DNA of 14,711 nt. Origin: JBKEAJ01 sp047974415. GTDB lineage: Bacteria; Bacteroidota; Bacteroidia; Bacteroidales; Prolixibacteraceae. The translations under genes and the position numbers were made by a program. Where the stretch lies: NCBI GenBank assembly GCA_047974415.1, contig JBKECH010000163.1:1-14711 (forward strand), given 5' to 3'. The notes under the pieces are model-generated. The model saw only the letters and a list, made by a program, of their open reading frames with translations. It was not told the origin of the DNA and did no database searches. Of this stretch, positions 13,523 through 14,711 are shown piece after piece; positions within the stretch are counted from its first letter, which is position 1, and the number at the start of each line of letters is the position of its first letter.

Positions 13523-14398
13523 ATGTGGAGTAAAATAGGAATATTTTTTTTGAAACAATTGGCACGAGTTCCTTTTTGGTCTTTATATGCCCTGTCAGAC
13601 GTCTTGTTTTTTTTCGTGTACCATGTTGTCAGGTATAGACGAGATGTGGTAATTACCAATCTTCGTAATAGCTTTCCAGAAAAAGACAATGAAGAGCTAA
13701 AACACATTCGCAAAGAGTACTTCAAGCACATGTGTGATATTTTGCTCGAAGCCTTCAAGATGTATAGAATGCCTATAAAAGAATGGAACAAACGTTACAA
13801 ATATCCTAACATCGACGTTTTAAACGCAGCATACCAACGAGGAAATAGCGTCGCCTTATTTTCTATGCATTATGCTAACTGGGAATGGGGAGTTGGTTTT
13901 CAGGATTTTATTCATGCCAATGCGGTTTATATATATCGTCAGTTAAGCAATAAAGCTTTTGATAAATACAACAGAGAGCTACGAGCAATTCGCGGGGGTA
14001 GTTTGGTAGAGGCAAAGCAGGCACTGAGAAGAATGTTGGACAATAAACAAAAAGGCATTTTAGAGGTTTATTGGTTTGGTGCAGACCAGTCGCCAGCAGA
14101 CTTGAAAGGGGTTCATTGGACAAATTTCTTAAATCAGGACACAGCCTTCTACATGGGAGGAGCTAAAATTTCTCAGAGAATAGGTTGCGAGATTATGTTT
14201 ATGAGAGTAAAAAAAATAAAGCGTGGATACTATGAAATGTGGGTCGAGGAAATGTTTAAAGACTCTTCGGAGATTAAACCAGAACAAATTGTAGAAGAGT
14301 ACGCACATCGCGGAGAAGCCCAAATAAGAGCAAAACCTGAATACTGGATGTGGTCGCACCGCAGGTGGAAACGAAAGCGACAAACTATAGATATGTAA
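13523..14398 (+). CDS. LpxL/HtrB-type lysophospholipid (lipid A) acyltransferase
   Basis: A 291-residue membrane-associated acyltransferase of the bacterial lipid A biosynthesis family, which adds a secondary acyl chain to lipid A precursors at the inner membrane. Seen: an N-terminal hydrophobic segment (~17-36, FWSLYALSDVLFFFVYHVV), RRDVVITNLRNSFPE (~40-53), the catalytic HX4E motif HYANWE (His116, Glu121), FGADQSP (~190-196), and the C-terminal PEYWMWSHRRWKRK block, all typical of LpxL/HtrB. Length is near the family's ~300. The start is the ATG at 13523. It follows prmA by 258 nt, and no clear terminator lies between or after. Whether it acts as LpxL or another late acyltransferase cannot be told from sequence. 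Confidence 0.9.
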   Translation: MWSKIGIFFLKQLARVPFWSLYALSDVLFFFVYHVVRYRRDVVITNLRNSFPEKDNEELKHIRKEYFKHMCDILLEAFKMYRMPIKEWNKRYKYPNIDVLNAAYQRGNSVALFSMHYANWEWGVGFQDFIHANAVYIYRQLSNKAFDKYNRELRAIRGGSLVEAKQALRRMLDNKQKGILEVYWFGADQSPADLKGVHWTNFLNQDTAFYMGGAKISQRIGCEIMFMRVKKIKRGYYEMWVEEMFKDSSEIKPEQIVEEYAHRGEAQIRAKPEYWMWSHRRWKRKRQTIDM

Positions 14399-14466
14399 CA
14401 TCTAGCAAATAACATCAGCAGCACCTTACGTTTTGGAGATTTGCTCACATGGCGTATAATAAATCA

Positions 14467-14711
14467 CTACTGTCCGCTAAAATAAAATTCAGTCAATATA
14501 TCTTTCGTAACTTTCACATAATCAATGTTCGTTATCCGTCTTTTCAAAAGTAAGCCCCCTCCATTTCGGGGAATAAAGAATTTTGATATCTCATTCTATT
14601 TTGATATGATACTGCTTTCCAGCAGGCTTCAGGCTCTTCTAAAAACTCGTAAATATTGATATAGCACATTAATTGATGGCGTATGATGGACATCAAATTT
14701 GAAAAAGCCCA
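14467..14711 (-). mobile_element. Probable insertion sequence end (truncated by window edge)
   Basis: The window closes inside a minus-strand frame that resembles a transposase C-terminus. About 70 nt beyond its stop is ACTGTCCGCTAAAAT (14469-14483), which could be the terminal inverted repeat of the element. The other end and target duplication are outside the window, so the boundary near 14467 is a guess. The 14399-14466 stretch between this and the acyltransferase gene shows nothing recognisable. Confidence 0.45.
14544..14711 (-). CDS. C-terminal end of a probable IS transposase (partial)
   Basis: On the minus strand a frame enters from the window edge and runs 55 codons to TGA at 14544-14546. 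It reads WAFSNLMSIIRHQLMCYINI, then YEFLEEPEACWKAVSY and LFPEMEGAYF. The pattern of a hydrophobic helix followed by YEFL-EP--W resembles the C-termini of DDE (IS4-like) transposases in Bacteroidota, but I cannot name a family with certainty. The coding quality (no stop, balanced residues) and the inverted-repeat-like sequence downstream support an IS. Confidence 0.5.
   Translation of the reverse strand, partial: WAFSNLMSIIRHQLMCYINIYEFLEEPEACWKAVSYQNRMRYQNSLFPEMEGAYF

Overview
The window reads as chromosome of a Bacteroidota member, most likely order Bacteroidales. The reasons are a GH92/GH130 mannose-degradation cluster, a DUF1599–DoxX/MauE–tpiA gene order that I recall from Bacteroides relatives, -7 boxes of the TAnnTTTG type, weak Shine-Dalgarno signals and AT-rich DNA. 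No rRNA, tRNA or CRISPR was seen.

Left half, all on the minus strand (transcribed right to left). A sodium:solute symporter (7524-9356) is followed after 3 nt by a GH130 phosphorylase that strongly resembles 4-O-beta-D-mannosyl-D-glucose phosphorylase (6309-7520). Next come a secreted GH92 alpha-mannosidase-family enzyme (3722-5965), a small DUF4332 helix-hairpin-helix protein with its own promoter (3250-3657), and a lipoprotein GH92 enzyme (649-2949) closed by a clear terminator. Beyond it lies the 5' part of a group II intron (413 down to the window edge), whose 5' end sits directly after the T-run of a second terminator hairpin. The genes suggest trimming of alpha-mannosides in the periplasm or at the cell surface, and uptake plus cytoplasmic phosphorolysis of a beta-mannosyl disaccharide. 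No SusC/SusD pair, endo-mannanase or epimerase is in view.

Right half, on the plus strand. An apparent operon encodes a tandem-duplicated DUF1599 protein (9698-10240), a MauE/DoxX-type membrane protein with a thioredoxin-like tail (10243-11379) and triosephosphate isomerase (11393-12151), and ends in a long terminator hairpin (12279-12330). It is followed by prmA (ribosomal protein L11 methyltransferase, 12422-13264) and an LpxL/HtrB-type lipid A acyltransferase (13523-14398). The right edge holds the C-terminal end of what looks like an insertion-sequence transposase on the minus strand (14544-14711).

The intergenic DNA is unusually patterned. A ~100-130 bp repeat with imperfect inverted ends occurs three times, with a possible fourth diverged copy. 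A separate 20-bp motif recurs in several gaps. The two GH92 genes share a nearly identical ~110-nt 5' leader that contains the same eight-codon micro-ORF. These non-coding repeats are the least explained part of the window.
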